39,320 nucleotides of DNA, taken from positions 1-39,320 of the forward strand of contig NZ_JRLB01000043.1 of assembly GCF_000764495.1 (NCBI RefSeq), read 5' to 3'. A program made the position numbers and the translations under genes. Each line of letters starts with the position of its first letter. Positions within the stretch are counted from its first letter, which is position 1. Source of the DNA: Nitrincola sp. A-D6. Its GTDB lineage: Bacteria; Pseudomonadota; Gammaproteobacteria; Pseudomonadales; Balneatricaceae. Shown piece by piece: positions 9,770 through 18,981 of this stretch. The notes under the pieces were generated by a model. It made no database searches and was not told the DNA's origin. It saw only the letters and a program-made list of their open reading frames with translations.

Positions 9770-9810
9770 CGCCTCCCCCTCAAAGTTATGCCTGAAGGAG
9801 AGGGGAAGGA

Positions 9811-11115
9811 TTACCAGGGACCAACAACAAATCCCAGCTTGTCGGGTAACCAGAGTGCAATACCCGGTATCAGCATCACCAGTAGCAGGGCAGAAAACAT
9901 GGTTACCATAAACAGCAACGACCAGAGAAAGGTTTTCTCCAGACGGATGTTGGCAACTTTGGTGGTCACCATCAGGTTTACCGCAACGGGTGGTGTAAAC
10001 TGCCCTATGGCAATATTCATCGCCAGCAAGATACCGAACCAGACCGGGTTCCACTCAAAATGATGTATCAGTGGGATTAAAATGGGGGTGATGATCAGAT
10101 AGATCGAAACGGCATCCAGCAACATCCCTGCCAGTAATACCAGTAGCATGATCAACAGCAGTAGAATCCAGGAATTGTCCGAGATCGACAGCATCGCGTT
10201 GGCCAATGAACTGAACGTTCCCAACGTTGTTCCGGCCCAGGCAAAAATACCTGCCAGTGAGATGATGATCATAACAACCCCGGAAATTTTTCCGGCTTCT
10301 GTCATCATATCCAACAAGCTGCGCGGATCGAGCTGTTTATAGATAAATACACCGATTATCAGGCCATAAGTTACGGCGACAACCGCCGCTTCTGTGGGAG
10401 TGAATAATCCGGAGCGCAGGCCACCCAGAATCAGTACCGGAGCAAAAAGAGCAGGTAAGGCTTTAATAAAGCTATCTTTGATGTCTGGACGGTCATCGCT
10501 GTTCGGGTCTTCCCAGCCGTAGCGGCGGGATAACCACCAGGCGGGTAAAAGCAATGAAAGGCCTGCCAATATACCCGGAAAAAGTCCTGCCGCAAAAAGC
10601 GCTCTAAGGTCTACTCCCGGCATGACCACTGAGTAGAGGATTAAGGCAATTGAAGGTGGAATGAGAATAGCTGTGGAGGCCGAAGCCGCGATCAGGGAAG
10701 CGGAAAAAGGTTTAGGGTAACCCGCTTTGGTCATGCTGGGGAGCATCACCATGGCAACCGCCGCCGCATCGGCAGGACCTGAGCCACTCATGCCGCCCAT
10801 GATCAGACAAACCAGCACCGCAACCAGTGCCAGACCGCCATGGCGAGGTCCGATGAGTGACTGGGCAAAGCGGACCAGACTTGCTGCAACACCCGCGCGT
10901 TCAAAAATCAGACCGGTGAGTATAAACAAAGGAATCGCAATCAAGGGGTATTTGGCAATACTGTTATAGGTATTGGTTCCCAGGGTGGCCAGCATATCGG
11001 GAGACAAGCCCGCGATAATGCCAGCAGCGCCTCCCAGTCCGAGTGCAAAGGCGACCGGAATACCCAATAGCATGGTAATACCAAATACCACCAACATCCA
11101 GATGTCTGGACTCAT
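9811..11115 (-). CDS. dctM: TRAP transporter large permease subunit DctM
   Basis: The 434-residue protein with about a dozen hydrophobic helices is a standard-length DctM. It has the family segments LGIPVAFALGLGGAAGI near residue 17, GGMSGSGPADAAAVAMVMLPSM near 107, and GQFTPPVAVNL near 365. It forms the sodium-coupled transport channel of a tripartite TRAP importer with DctQ and the periplasmic DctP. Its ATG overlaps the dctQ stop by four bases (ATGA), the usual translational coupling of Q and M. The operon order on the minus strand is dctP, dctQ, dctM. Substrate is unknown; such systems usually import organic acids. Confidence 0.95.
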   Translation of the reverse strand: MSPDIWMLVVFGITMLLGIPVAFALGLGGAAGIIAGLSPDMLATLGTNTYNSIAKYPLIAIPLFILTGLIFERAGVAASLVRFAQSLIGPRHGGLALVAVLVCLIMGGMSGSGPADAAAVAMVMLPSMTKAGYPKPFSASLIAASASTAILIPPSIALILYSVVMPGVDLRALFAAGLFPGILAGLSLLLPAWWLSRRYGWEDPNSDDRPDIKDSFIKALPALFAPVLILGGLRSGLFTPTEAAVVAVTYGLIIGVFIYKQLDPRSLLDMMTEAGKISGVVMIIISLAGIFAWAGTTLGTFSSLANAMLSISDNSWILLLLIMLLVLLAGMLLDAVSIYLIITPILIPLIHHFEWNPVWFGILLAMNIAIGQFTPPVAVNLMVTTKVANIRLEKTFLWSLLFMVTMFSALLLVMLIPGIALWLPDKLGFVVGPW

Positions 11116-11596
11116 ACATCCTCCTGTTCAGCAGCCAAACTCTGCTTCCAGCGTTCAATCAGACTTTGCGTCAACCGAAAAATAATGGCTAAGCTCAGAA
11201 GTGGTAGCCAGATGATATAGATCCAGGTGGGATAGCCTAATCCAGGCGATAAAGACTCCCAGTTATACTCTTCGTAGGTTAGTAGGCCACCATACCAGGC
11301 AATCAGGCCGAGTAGTAATACGCTAAGCGCCACTGCAACAGATACAGTGGGCGCTTTAGCTTGTGCGGTAAATTTTCTTCAAGAACAATAATACGGATAT
11401 GATCATGTTGTCTGGCTGCCACGGCAGCACCCGCAAAGGTCAGTACCACCAATAGAAATACCGAGAATTCTTCAGTAAAGGCGAAGGATGCATTGGTGGT
11501 ATAACGAACCACTACATTTCCCAGACTGATCAGGCAAATAATAGTCAGTGCCAAGGCAGCGAGCCAGGCTTCGGGACGTGATTTAGGTTTAGACAT
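11112..11596 (-). CDS. dctQ: TRAP transporter small permease DctQ (one frameshift)
   Basis: Two overlapping ORFs together make one DctQ of 161 residues. The N-terminal part (11596 to about 11360) contains two helices and the FTEEFSVFLLVVLTFAGAAVA segment with the conserved EE/EFS motif. The C-terminal part (to 11112) contains ALSVLLLGLIAWYGG and YIIWLPLLSLAIIF. Adding one base near 11355 joins them as LKAPTVSVAVALSV and gives the expected length. DctQ is the four-helix membrane partner of DctM. The break is probably an assembly error, since dctM and the coupled ATGA overlap are intact; a true mutation would disable the transporter. Confidence 0.85.
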
Positions 11597-11626
11597 GATA
11601 AAGTTGAGTCGGCAGTAAACTAAATT

Positions 11627-11658
11627 GACCGTGTCCGCTACTGCAACCGGACACGGTC
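11627..11658 (-). terminator. Hairpin between dctP and dctQ (partial terminator or mRNA stabiliser)
   Basis: GACCGTGTCCG and CGGACACGGTC form a perfect 11-bp stem with a 10-base loop, placed 56 bases after the dctP stop. On the minus strand it is followed only by a weak U-containing stretch. Hairpins at this position in binding-protein operons commonly lower expression of the membrane subunits relative to the binding protein; applying that here is inference. Confidence 0.6.
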
Positions 11659-11714
11659 CTTATATGACACTTACACGTGGCACTTATACACGATGCTTAC
11701 AAGGTGCAAGAAGC

Positions 11715-12721
11715 TCAGCGAGCGTTAATAGCGGCTTGTGCCTGCTCTACCAGATCTTCACCGATGCGTGGTATCCATTTTTCATACACAGCCTGTGTGG
11801 CGTCAACAAACGCTTTATGTTGCTCTGGCGTCAGTTCAACAACAGAAACCCCACGTTCTTTAATACGCTCCAGAGTTTCTGCTAACTCGGCACGGGATTT
11901 TTCAATTTCCCAGGCTCCGGCTTCCTGCGCAGTTTCACGCAGTATCTGCTGGTCTTCCGCTGATAAAGAACTCCATACACGCTGGTTTACACCAAAAATG
12001 AGTGGGTCAGCCATATAGCGCCACAGGGTCAAATGTTCCTGACCTACCTGATCAATACGTGCCACATCAAATACTGACAAGGGGTTTTCCTGACCGTCAA
12101 CAGCACCGGTTGTCAGGGCTGGTTTTGCATCGGCCCAGCTCATCTGAGTCGGGTTGGCACCCAGGGTGTTAAAGGTATCAAGGAACAGCGGCGAGCCGAC
12201 AACACGTACTTTTAAGCCCTGCATATCTGCCGGTTCAGTGATGGCTGAACGTGAGTTGGACAGCTCACGAAAACCATTTTCACCCCAGCCAAGCGGGATC
12301 ACTCCGCGGCGTTCAATGGCAGCAAAAATAGCCTCACCGGTTGCGCCTGGGTTATGGCATCAATAGCGGCTTCATCCGGCATCAAAAAGGGCAAAGAGAA
12401 CAAATTGAGTTCTGGTACCTGGGGTGACCAGTTAATAGTCGAGGCTACTGCCATATCGATCAGCCCGCTACGCATAGCAGAAAATTCGCGTGTCTGATCG
12501 CCGGATACCAGTTGGGCATTCGGATACACGGTAAGCTTCATCCGCCCCTCAGAGCGCTCTTCAACCAGTTCGGCCCATTTAGTGGCAGCTTGCCCCCAAG
12601 GGAAGGCATCACCCAAAACGGTCGATACTGAAAACTCGCGTGTTTCCTGAGCAAATGAGGTTGCGCTCATCGAAAAGCAGGCCGCTGCGGCGAGGGCTGT
12701 CAGTTGTTTTTTAAGTTTCAT
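11715..12721 (-). CDS. dctP: TRAP transporter solute-binding protein DctP (one frameshift)
   Basis: Two ORFs, 12299-12721 and 11715-12302, join into a 335-residue DctP if one base is added near 12338, giving QAQPGEAIFAAIERRGVIPLGWGENGFRE across the join when read through. The N-terminus is a signal peptide ending SATSFAQ. Family landmarks are KWAELVEERSEGRMKLTVYP, QMSWADAKPALTTGAVDGQENP near residue 210 and the LKVRVVGSPLF strand with the conserved Arg that pairs with a substrate carboxylate. It is the periplasmic binding component of the DctPQM importer and first in the operon. The frame break is most simply an assembly error. The divergent sugar dehydrogenase gene starts 155 bases away. Confidence 0.88.
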
Positions 12722-12876
12722 TTTCTATCCTTAAATAATTGCATTCAGTTCTTATTGTGGAGGCAGTGTTCGAATTAAATTCCTCCCTGTTTTCAAATGA
12801 CCCGCTAATATTAGAAGACGCTCGAAGAATTTGAAAGCCAGTAAGTGGTTAAACCGTTTTAATTAATGAGGTGAGT

Positions 12877-14016
12877 ATGCGTATTTCTACTACTGGAATG
12901 CTCAGTTTACTGATAGGGACCTTGATATCTGCCTCTCTGCAGGCAGGGATGCAGCTTCAGACTGAAGAGCATCGAGTGAGGATTGAGGTAGTGGCTGAAG
13001 GGCTGCATCATCCATGGTCGATTGCGTTTTTACCCTCCGGTGATCAGTTAATCACAGAGCGGGAGGGTCGTTTACGTTTGCTACACAATGATCAGCTACA
13101 CCCTGACCCTATAACGGGTGTGCCCGAGGTTGCTGCTACAGGTCAGGGTGGTTTGCTGGATGTGGCACTGCACCCGGATTATGAAAACAATCAGCTTATC
13201 TATCTGTCTTACTCAGATGCTACCGACGAAGGCCTGACGACGCGAGTGCTGCGGGCACGCTTGCAAGACCATGCACTGCATGAGGTAGTAACGATTTTTG
13301 AAGCCCTGCCGCGCTCCTCAGGTGGTCGTCACTTTGGTGGGCGGATGGTGTTTGATCAGGCTGGTTTCCTGTATCTGTCAGTAGGAGATCGTGGGGATAT
13401 GCAGCGTGCCCAGCAGGGGCGCGATCATGCAGGCAGTATTATTCGCTTGCATGATGATGGTTCCGTGCCAGCCGACAATCCGTTTGTGGATGATGCTGAA
13501 GTGCACGACGAGATATATACGCTGGGTAACCGTAACCCACAGGGTATTACGCTACACCCGGACACCGGTGATGTCTGGTCGAGTGAGCATGGCCCTCGCG
13601 GAGGTGATGAAATCAACCGGATACAAGCCGGATTGAATTATGGCTGGCCAGAAGTGACCCAGGGTGTCAATTACATTGGCACAGAAATTACCCCACATAG
13701 TGAACAGCCTGGGATGGAGTCCCCCTTATTGCATTGGACGCCATCAATCGCACCTAGTGGGATCACCTTTTATACGGGTGATGAGTTCCCGGCCTGGCAA
13801 GGACAGCTGCTCAATGGAGCGCTGAAAGACCGGTTGATTTCGCGGGTATCTGTCACCTATGTGCAGGGCGAGTATCATTTGCAGGAAGAAGAGCGCTTTT
13901 TACAGGGGTTTGGTCAGCGGATACGCGATATACGTCAGTCACCGGATGGCATCTTGTGGTTACTCACTGATGAAACCCGTGGTCAGGTGGTGCGCTTAAG
14001 ACCAGCCAATGATTGA
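12877..14016 (+). CDS. PQQ-dependent aldose sugar dehydrogenase (YliI/Asd-like)
   Basis: The 379-residue protein has a signal peptide (cleavage probably after SLQAG) and the six-bladed propeller motifs of the glucose/sorbosone dehydrogenase family: HHPWSIAFLPSG near residue 45, GQGGLLDVALHPDY near 90, RHFGGRMVFD near 150, GNRNPQGITLHP near 215, SEHGPRGGDEIN near 235 and LNYGWPEV near 250. The HGPRGGDE segment includes the catalytic and PQQ-contacting residues of this family. It is predicted to oxidise aldoses in the periplasm with PQQ and Ca. The ATG at 12877, with GAGGTG just upstream, is chosen; that GAGGTG makes the in-frame GTG at 12871 less likely. No PQQ synthesis genes are present in the window. 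Confidence 0.9.
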   Translation: MRISTTGMLSLLIGTLISASLQAGMQLQTEEHRVRIEVVAEGLHHPWSIAFLPSGDQLITEREGRLRLLHNDQLHPDPITGVPEVAATGQGGLLDVALHPDYENNQLIYLSYSDATDEGLTTRVLRARLQDHALHEVVTIFEALPRSSGGRHFGGRMVFDQAGFLYLSVGDRGDMQRAQQGRDHAGSIIRLHDDGSVPADNPFVDDAEVHDEIYTLGNRNPQGITLHPDTGDVWSSEHGPRGGDEINRIQAGLNYGWPEVTQGVNYIGTEITPHSEQPGMESPLLHWTPSIAPSGITFYTGDEFPAWQGQLLNGALKDRLISRVSVTYVQGEYHLQEEERFLQGFGQRIRDIRQSPDGILWLLTDETRGQVVRLRPAND

Positions 14017-14208
14017 TCGCACAAACTGGTTGGTCTATTTCAAGAAGGTAATCAATAGTAATTAATAGTAATAGTGTGCATTTATCAGGATTGAGTTATA
14101 TATACTATATTGAGTAGTAAAGTTATCTACTTCTCCTTGAAAATCCTGCTTAAGATAAAGGTATTTTGCTAGCGTTTTTTAGTTGCTCTACAGGGAAAAT
14201 TGCCTCAA

Positions 14209-15435
14209 ATGACATCAGTTAAGCCTGCTACACGAAACGCCTACTGTATTGCACTGCAACCCATTTGTGATTCACAGCTTTCGCATGTAGCCGACGAGCT
14301 GCTTTATCGTGCCAGCTCTGGAGCTGTTTCAGCTGTTATCGATGACCCTGTGATGGCAACAGCGAGAGCCTGTAACGCGGCCTTCTACGAAACGGGCATA
14401 GAGGCCCTCTGTGGCAGTCGAAAACTCTTTTTCAATGCCCCTCGTGATTGGCTGTTAAAGCCTGATTTACTGCCACCTGATGTTGAACAGGTAGTAATCG
14501 AAGTGCTTGAAAATGTTGAAGGTGATCCTGAAGTGATGCAAGCGCTTTATGAAGTTAAGGCGCGTGGCTATACCCTGGCACTGGATGATTTTGTGTTAAC
14601 ACCGCAAACGCGTCCATTGCTGGATATAGCCGATATTATTAAGTTAGATATGCTCGAGCAGCCACCTAAAGCAGGCGAGTTAGATATATACAAAGCAAAA
14701 GGGATCCGGTTACTAGCTGAAAAGGTGGAGGATCGGGAGAGCTTTGAAACCTGTCGTGATATGGGATTTAGCCTGTTTCAGGGCTATTTCTATGCACATC
14801 CAACGGTTAAAGGCTCTGCCGCTGTAAATCGCGGACGAAATCAAGGGGCGCAGTTGCAGCTTTTGGGTGAGTTACAGAAGCCGGATGTTGATTTTGATGT
14901 GCTGGAAAAACTCTTGGCGCAGGATCCGCTGCTTTGCATCCGTTTACTGCGCATGATCAACTCAGTACGTTACCAACGCCTCCATGAAATAGATAGCTTG
15001 CGACAAGCCATGCTGCTATTGGGATTAAAGCGTTTGAGAGCCTTGGTAATGTCGCTGGTATTAGCAAATGATGATCCCTTCAATATGTTGATGTTACCTG
15101 AAATGCTCACTCGTGCAGCCATGTGTGAGCGTTTGGCAAAGGATTACCATCAAAGCCCGGAGTCGGCTTTTATGACGGGGTTACTGTCGATGGCCAGCTT
15201 GATGTTCAATCAAAACCTGGAGGAGTTCTGCAAACAGATGCCGCTGAGTTCCCAGGTCAAATCTGCGCTAATGGGGCAGGGTGGCCAGTTAGGAAAAATA
15301 CTGAAGCTGGTCATGGCATATGAAGCAGCGAGCCTGAATACACTAAATGATCAGGCGATTACCAAGCTGAATCACTACTACCTTGAAAGCCGTAGCTGGG
15401 CCAGCGAAACCCTTGTTGGGCTGGAGAGTATATAA
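14209..15435 (+). CDS. EAL-HDOD domain signalling protein (YuxH-like)
   Basis: The 408-residue cytoplasmic protein begins with an EAL-type fold: QPICDSQLSHVADELLYR near residue 20, LALDDFVLTP near 123, IIKLDML near 142 and GFSLFQGYFYAHP near 187. An HDOD domain follows (LLGELQKPDVDFDVLEKLLAQDPLLCIRLLRMINS near 220, then LLGLKRLRALVMSLVLA near 270; both segments are longer in the protein than quoted motifs). The EAL signature is degenerate and the DDFGTG loop reads DDFVLT, so c-di-GMP hydrolysis is unlikely and a protein-interaction role is inferred. An in-frame TTG at 14200 has AGGGA closer to it and is an alternative start. It is one of three c-di-GMP-related genes in the window. Confidence 0.88.
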   Translation: MTSVKPATRNAYCIALQPICDSQLSHVADELLYRASSGAVSAVIDDPVMATARACNAAFYETGIEALCGSRKLFFNAPRDWLLKPDLLPPDVEQVVIEVLENVEGDPEVMQALYEVKARGYTLALDDFVLTPQTRPLLDIADIIKLDMLEQPPKAGELDIYKAKGIRLLAEKVEDRESFETCRDMGFSLFQGYFYAHPTVKGSAAVNRGRNQGAQLQLLGELQKPDVDFDVLEKLLAQDPLLCIRLLRMINSVRYQRLHEIDSLRQAMLLLGLKRLRALVMSLVLANDDPFNMLMLPEMLTRAAMCERLAKDYHQSPESAFMTGLLSMASLMFNQNLEEFCKQMPLSSQVKSALMGQGGQLGKILKLVMAYEAASLNTLNDQAITKLNHYYLESRSWASETLVGLESI

Positions 15436-15436
15436 T

Positions 15437-15456
15437 AAGGGATCAGTACCCTTTTA
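15437..15456 (+). terminator. Probable intrinsic terminator after the EAL-HDOD gene
   Basis: AAGGG, a seven-base loop, then CCCTTTTA form a short stem with a brief T run directly after the EAL-HDOD stop. The stem is only five pairs long, so termination may be partial and the EamA gene that follows could be partly co-transcribed. Confidence 0.5.
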
Positions 15457-15520
15457 CAGCTTGAGTACTGGCAGAGCGTAACCTGAAACATTAGCAATGC
15501 TGGCCGGAATCTTTATTACC

Positions 15521-16396
15521 ATGCTTTGGATACCCTTTACATTATTTGCGGCCTTTATGCAGGCTTGGCGCAATGCGTTTCAGAAACATTTAAGCCAGGA
15601 GGTTGGCAGCGTCGGGGTGACGCTGGCACGCTTTATTTATGCAGGGCCTTTGGCCGCTGTATATTTGCTGCTGCTCTACCAGTTAGGGGAAGCTGAGCTG
15701 CCGGTATTGAATCAGCACTACTGGCTATTGATTTTACTGGCATCGCTGGCGCAGATTGCAGCAACTGTGTTGATGGTCATGCTGTTTCGGTTGCGAAATT
15801 ATGCAATTGGGGTAGGGCTGGCAAAAAGTGAGGCAGTGATTGCAGCAGTGTTGGGTGCGCTGTTTTTCAGTGCCTTACTGACACCCTTGGCCTGGTTGGG
15901 TGTTCTGATTGGTGGCCTGGCCATTTGGTTGATGGCAAATCCCGCCAGTCTTACATCGGTCTCGTTACCCACACTGATAACCGGATTGGGTAGCGGTCTG
16001 TGTTTTGCGTTGACGACGCTACTGGTGCGCGAAGCAAGCTTGATGCTGGGTCTGCCTTTCCTGCACAGCGCGGCCTGGGTGCTTTTGTGCGTGATCCTGG
16101 CGCAGACGGCTATATTGCTGTGTTGGGTTGTGCTCCGTGAACCCGCTACCTTATCAGCCTTGTGGCAGCGCCCTCGGCTGACTTGTGCCATCAGTCTGTG
16201 CAGTTTCTTCGGTTCATTAGGTTGGTTTACTGCTATGAGCCTGGAAACCGTTGCACTGGTCAAAACCCTGGGGCAGATTGAAATCCTGTTTACCCTGATC
16301 ATATCTGCCCGCTGGTTTCGTGAGTCCCTGAGCCGTCGGGATCTGATCGGCCTATTACTGATTGTAATAGGCGCCCTCTGCGTCATCCTTGCCTAA
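15521..16396 (+). CDS. EamA-family transporter
   Basis: The 291-residue protein has about ten hydrophobic helices in two EamA repeats. It starts MLWIPFTLFAAFMQAWRNAFQKHL, which is typical for this DMT subgroup, and has a repeat boundary near residue 135-150. The last segment, TLGQIEILFTLIISARWFRESLSRRDLIGL, is the conserved EamA end when read in pieces. It acts in the inner membrane; the substrate is unknown. The ATG at 15521 is preferred over 15497, which adds eight residues before the usual N-terminus; neither has a clear ribosome site. It faces the Tas-like gene across a shared terminator. Confidence 0.82.
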   Translation: MLWIPFTLFAAFMQAWRNAFQKHLSQEVGSVGVTLARFIYAGPLAAVYLLLLYQLGEAELPVLNQHYWLLILLASLAQIAATVLMVMLFRLRNYAIGVGLAKSEAVIAAVLGALFFSALLTPLAWLGVLIGGLAIWLMANPASLTSVSLPTLITGLGSGLCFALTTLLVREASLMLGLPFLHSAAWVLLCVILAQTAILLCWVVLREPATLSALWQRPRLTCAISLCSFFGSLGWFTAMSLETVALVKTLGQIEILFTLIISARWFRESLSRRDLIGLLLIVIGALCVILA

Positions 16397-16410
16397 AAGG
16401 TATCAGTAGT

Positions 16411-16433
16411 AAAAAGGGCACTGACCCCTTTTT
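16411..16433. terminator. Bidirectional terminator between EamA and Tas-like genes
   Basis: AAAAAGGG, a seven-base loop, and CCCTTTTT form a symmetric stem with A and T runs on either side. It sits between convergent genes ending at 16396 (plus) and 16438 (minus) and should serve both. Confidence 0.8.
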
Positions 16434-16437
16434 AGGG

Positions 16438-17474
16438 TTAAGGGCAGGGGTTGGGGTGTTGGGTGTGGATTTGTTCGATGGCGTTGAGGAGTTCATCACT
16501 TAAGCGGACCGTGCTGGAGTCGAGGTTTTCTTTTAGTTGCTCAAGGGATGTGGCACCGATGATATTACTGGTGACAAAAGGTTGCTGAGTGACGAATGCA
16601 AGTGCCATCTGAGTTGGGCTGAGGTTGTGTTGCTTAGCCAGTTCAACATAGGCTGTGGTGACCTGCTCGGCCAGAGGTGAAGTGTAGCGCTGGAAGCGTT
16701 CGAACAGTGTCAGACGAGCGCCAGCAGGGCGTTGTCCGTCGAGGTATTTACCACTTAGCACACCAAATGCCAGCGGAGAGTAAGCTAACAAGCCCACCTG
16801 TTCACGGATCGACATTTCTGCCAGTCCAACTTCGTAGGTTCTGTTCAATAGGTTGTACGGATTCTGGACCGAAACCACTCTGGGCAGGTTATGTACTTCG
16901 CTGAGTCGCAAGTATTCATGCAGCCCCAAGGCGTTTCGTTGGAAATGCCGATATGACGTACCTTGCCGCTGCTGACCAGTTCCTCGCAAGCCCGCAGGGT
17001 TTCTTCAATCGGTACCACCTGCTCATCTGGTTGATGGCGGTAACCCAGTTTGCCAAAAAAATTGGTTTGTCGCTCTGGCCAGTGAATTTGATACAGATCA
17101 ATATAGTCTGTTTGCAGGCGTTTCAAGCTGGCATCAGCGGCGGCCATAATTTGCTCGCGATTGAGTCGTGTGCCGTTGCGCAGATAGTGAAAGCTATCAC
17201 CTGGACCAGTGATTTTAGTGGCAAGGATTATGCGATCCCGCTGTTGCTTGTTTGCCAGCCAGGAACCGATAAAGGCTTCAGTGCGCCCCTGGGTATCGGC
17301 CTTGGGTGGCACTGGATACATTTCAGCGGCATCCAGGCAGTTGATCCCGGCATCTAATGCCATATCGATCTGAGCATGAGCTTCTTTCTCTGTGTTTTGC
17401 TCGCCCCAGGTCATGGTGCCCAGGGTGAGTGCAGAGAGGGTTAGATCTGTGTTTCCGAGCGGTCTGTATTGCAT
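16438..17474 (-). CDS. tas: Aldo/keto reductase, Tas-like (one frameshift)
   Basis: Two ORFs, 16845-17474 and 16438-16989, join into a 345-residue protein, almost exactly the length of E. coli Tas, when one C is added to the C4 run at 16924-16927. The junction then reads ISNETPWGLHEYLRLSE. Motifs are MQYRPLGNTDLTLSALTLGT, the AEMYPVPP catalytic-Tyr segment near residue 52, DYIDLYQIHWPER near 142 and QNPYNLLNRTYEVGLAEM near 215. It is an NADP-dependent oxidoreductase; E. coli Tas was found as a suppressor of tyrosine auxotrophy, but the physiological substrate is unclear. The homopolymer position of the break points to assembly error. Confidence 0.88.
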
Positions 17475-17628
17475 AACACCATCTTTTTTAAGGGGTTAAG
17501 TCTTGCATGTGCTTAGCAGACTATATTTATGCAGCGTTTCCTGTCAAGGCGCTAAATAAATACGCTTCAAGAGCATTCAAGATGATCGTCGCGTAATTAT
17601 CCTTATAGCTCAGCCTGAGTATTTAATC

Positions 17629-17636
17629 CAAATCTG
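17629..17636. repeat. Left copy of 8-bp target site duplication
   Basis: CAAATCTG lies immediately outside the left terminal inverted repeat and is repeated exactly at 20620-20627 outside the right one. Eight bases is the usual duplication length for ISL3-family transposition. Confidence 0.9.
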
Positions 17637-17660
17637 GGGTATACGGATTTAATGGTTGAT
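17637..17660 (+). repeat. Left terminal inverted repeat of the ISL3 element
   Basis: The 24-base end starts GGGTATACGGATTTAATGG and pairs with the right end at 20596-20619 with two mismatches (a TA/AT swap at positions 14-15 of the repeat). Confidence 0.92.
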
Positions 17661-17669
17661 GGGGCACTT

Positions 17670-18969
17670 TCACCCCACCAACCTTATACCATTTTCAGAT
17701 GGTTGATAGATCGACCCGTAGTTGAGTTCCTCTGCGAAGTCCGGCAGTCCGTAACTGAGGTTTTTTTTGTAGAACGGAGAGACCTTCGCAGTCGGCGCCT
17801 TCTTCTTGTGCTTCGTAGTGTAGAGCATTCGTGCCCGCATCACCTCGAAGGTGTAACCACGCCCTTCACGGTTCTTGTCCTTCGCCAGTCGGTTGATCGA
17901 CTCCGTATAGGCGTTGGTGACGGGCATGTCCGTCTCGAAGTAGGTCATGATCTCTTCGCGCCAGTTGCCCGCCGCCCTGACCAGATCGCTCCAGATTTCC
18001 CTCTGGTCTTTCGGATGGTGGCTATCCACTCGTCCATGACGGCTTCTGCCTGGGGCCGTGTGGTGGCGTCCCAGATGCCGTAGAAGCGTTCCTTATGCTC
18101 GTAGGCGGCCAGCAGTTGCGGGAATGCGCCTGTCCAGGTCTCCATGATCAGCCGTTCCCGGCCTGAGACTTCGTGAGCGCGTTTCAGCAGGATTTTTCGG
18201 TCTCCCTTCAGGGTTCGGCTTTGGGAGGGTTTCAGCTCCTTCCTGAGGCCCTTGCGCACCTTCTCCAGAGCATCGTTGGCCATGCGCACCACATGGAACT
18301 TATCGACCACGATGCGGGCCTGTGGCAGCACCGCCTTGACCGCTGCTCGGTAGGGGTTCCACATGTCCATGCTGACGATCTTGACCTTCTGCCGGTCTTT
18401 CATCTTCATCAGGTAGTTGGTCACCACGTCCTGACGGCGGGTGGCCAGCAGGTCGAGCAGGGTCCTCTCCTCGATGTTGGTCAGGATGCAGCGGTAGCGC
18501 TTGTTCAGGTACAACTCGTCAATGCCGAGAATGCGGGGCGTCTCGAAGCGGTGCCAGCGCCCCAGGAATTCGGCGCGGGCGTTGAAAATGTCGCGTACCG
18601 TCTTCTCGTCCAGGCCCGTGGTATCAGCCACGTAGGCGTAGGGTGATTGAAGGCTTCCTTCTCCACGTACTCATGCAACCGCAGCGTCATGCGGAAGCCG
18701 TCCACCATCTCCGGTAGCTGGGGCCTGAAGGTGGTCTTGCAGGCCCGGCAGGTGTACCGGCGACGAACCACCCAGAGGATGACCCGCTTGCCGTGGATGG
18801 GCAGGTCACGATAGGGAACATCACGCTTGCCGAACCGCACGAACTCACCCTGCACGCCGCACCCCTCGCAGGCTATTGGTGTAGGTGCTTCAAGCCGAAA
18901 ATGTATGTCGTCATTCTGCTCCTCAGAATCCACCAACTGGTACCCAGGAAGACTTAACGAATTAATCAT
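17670..18969 (-). CDS. ISL3-family transposase (two frameshifts)
   Basis: Three ORFs, 18505-18969, 17945-18631 and 17670-18029, join into a 433-residue transposase when one base is added near 18641 (giving NHPYAYVADTTGLDEKT) and one near 18015-18025 (before HPKDQREIWSDL). The N-terminus has the ISL3 zinc-finger pairs (CEGCGVQG, then YTCRACKTTFRP near residue 75). The DDE core includes ILGIDELYL with a catalytic acidic residue, VSMDMWNPY, and VVDKFHVVRM, followed by TNAYTESINRLAKDKNR with the final Glu. Typical ISL3 transposases are 400-440 residues. Both breaks fall at short G/C runs, so they may be assembly errors; if real, the element could not move on its own. The gene is visibly more GC-rich than its chromosomal neighbours. 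Confidence 0.88.
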
Positions 18970-18981
18970 CTCCCGCCTTGA

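Noticed and set aside
9771..9815. Imperfect CCTCCCC/GGGGAAGG repeat between the ZIP and dctM genes
   Set aside because: Mismatched stem, long loop and no T run; not supportable as a terminator.
14040..14150. AATAGTAAT-type repeats and a CAGGATT/AATCCTG inverted pair before the EAL-HDOD gene
   Set aside because: Short AT-rich repeats in a promoter region; spacing is too long and composition too simple to claim an operator or CRISPR-like array.
15799..16386. Minus-strand ORF of 195 codons
   Set aside because: Antisense to a clear EamA transporter gene; basic, low-complexity sequence without motifs.
18173..18646. Plus-strand ORF of 157 codons antisense to the transposase
   Set aside because: It is a long shadow frame caused by the high GC content of the ISL3 transposase gene; no domain is recognisable.
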